64,000 bases of DNA from Gordius sp. MW1. Lineage: Eukaryota; Nematomorpha; Gordioida; Gordea; Gordiidae. The translations under genes were made by a program, and so were the position numbers. Below are positions 63,714 through 64,000 of this stretch, one piece after another. Positions within the stretch are counted from its first letter, which is position 1, and every line of letters starts with the position of its first letter. Below the pieces are notes generated by a model, which saw only the letters and a program-made list of their open reading frames with translations, made no database searches and had not been told where the DNA came from. The DNA lies in NCBI GenBank assembly GCA_964036665.1, contig OZ038528.1, forward strand, positions 7,942,501-8,006,500, written 5' to 3'.

Positions 63714-63961
63714 TGTTATAGACTGCATACTGCCTGGTCGTATTCAAATTAGATGTTATAGACTAAATTCTACTTTAGCACGTATCACCCCACTATCACG
63801 CGGAGCAACAGCATAAGACTGCACTACAAATTCTACTTTCGCGCGTATCATTCCACTATCACCCCATTATCACGTGTATCACCCCACTTTCACATATATA
63901 TACAAAATTGTATTACTTAAAAACAGTCTTGTTTCGTGTTTTTGTAATTGAAGACTCAACA
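63714..63961 (+). repeat. 3' LTR of the nested Ty3 element
   Basis: A 248 bp copy of the 5' LTR, preceded by a purine tract (AAAGGGGTAGGAGA at 63700-63713). The C-terminal coding frame of the element continues into this LTR, so LTR sequence doubles as protein-coding sequence. Confidence 0.85.
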
Positions 63962-63966
63962 GCATC

Positions 63967-64000
63967 CATCATGCAAATTGAGAGGCGAGGCGCATCGACA
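63967..64000 (+). repeat. Resumption of the third LTR of the tandem array
   Basis: After the target duplication the sequence continues CATCATGCAAATTGAGAGGC as in the first LTR (57257-57290). This shows the Ty3 element at 59659-63961 landed inside an existing LTR. The array runs past the window end. Confidence 0.85.

Larger units (their letters stand above)
59659..63961 (+). mobile_element. Ty3/gypsy LTR retrotransposon, nearly complete (fossil)
   Basis: LTRs at 59659-59912 and 63714-63961 begin TGTTATAGACTG and end in CA, with a 5 bp duplication GCATC at 59654-59658 and 63962-63966. The LTRs differ by roughly 4%, so insertion was fairly recent but not current. Gag begins immediately after the 5' LTR (MARSTSSLVF at 59913) and overlaps a TGG-type primer-site candidate. 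Two zinc knuckles (CFACGGNHLRSNC, CYKCHTQGHIGKIC) lie at about 60487-60590, protease DTGSAVTLI at about 60690, and RT FSVLDLKDAYFQI with VYLDDIIIA at about 61360-61570. RNase H (STDASSEGLGAVLS, TDHKPL) spans about 61990-62340, and integrase (HPGMSRSKILARKHLW, VIDAYSKWPEV, TDNGPQF) about 62580-63050, with a C-terminal tail running into the 3' LTR. It looks nearly whole, with about two breaks. Confidence 0.9.

Overview
The window is a stretch of AT-rich genomic DNA from an invertebrate animal. The evidence is spliceosomal introns with GT-AG ends (38 nt to several kb), three conserved metazoan genes, and a heavy load of LINE, LTR and DNA transposon sequence. I cannot name the species.

Left third (1-12.2 kb): a 5'-cut, decayed LINE (1-1833), a solo arm of a foldback repeat, then a complete BMS1 gene (ribosome biogenesis GTPase, + strand, 2962-12189). 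I could build BMS1 as 20 exons in unbroken phase, about 1139 residues. Its intron 11 holds a MITE that has itself been hit by a 164 bp element.

Middle (13.7-38.3 kb): one gene, TTC17 (tetratricopeptide repeat protein 17, + strand). It is also complete, with 20 exons and about 1221 residues. Its introns act as a trap for mobile DNA: a foldback MITE in intron 6; in intron 9 a hAT-like MITE and a 5.66 kb near-perfect palindrome made of two head-to-head copies of a GC-rich gag/RT/RNase H retroelement; two interlocked minisatellites in intron 10; another foldback element in intron 13; and in intron 17 a 4.2 kb DNA transposon with about 780 bp inverted ends, a TA duplication and an unclassified transposase. 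Every insertion leaves the exons and their phases intact.

Right part (38.3-57 kb): a small two-exon gene on the minus strand encodes a 78-residue protein with an N-myristoylation/palmitoylation start and a helix that looks like a PKA-RII (AKAP) binding helix. It is followed by MITEs, a 3' repeat tail, and scrambled remains of retroelements (43.3-49.96 kb). RAB10 lies on the minus strand (51053-55105, 6 exons, 202 residues, complete), with a hAT-like element upstream of it.

Right end (57.06-64 kb): a tandem array of three LTRs separated by two short, internally deleted Ty3/gypsy bodies. The third LTR is split by a second, younger Ty3/gypsy element (59659-63961) with 248-254 bp LTRs and a GCATC target duplication. 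All LTR-type elements are described here as fossils.

The host genes belong to separate pathways (40S ribosome assembly, cilia/actin-linked TPR protein, membrane traffic, possibly PKA anchoring), and nothing suggests a functional cluster. The most unusual features are the inverted retroelement dimer, the TA-flanked transposon family with its MITEs, and the AKAP-like micro-gene.
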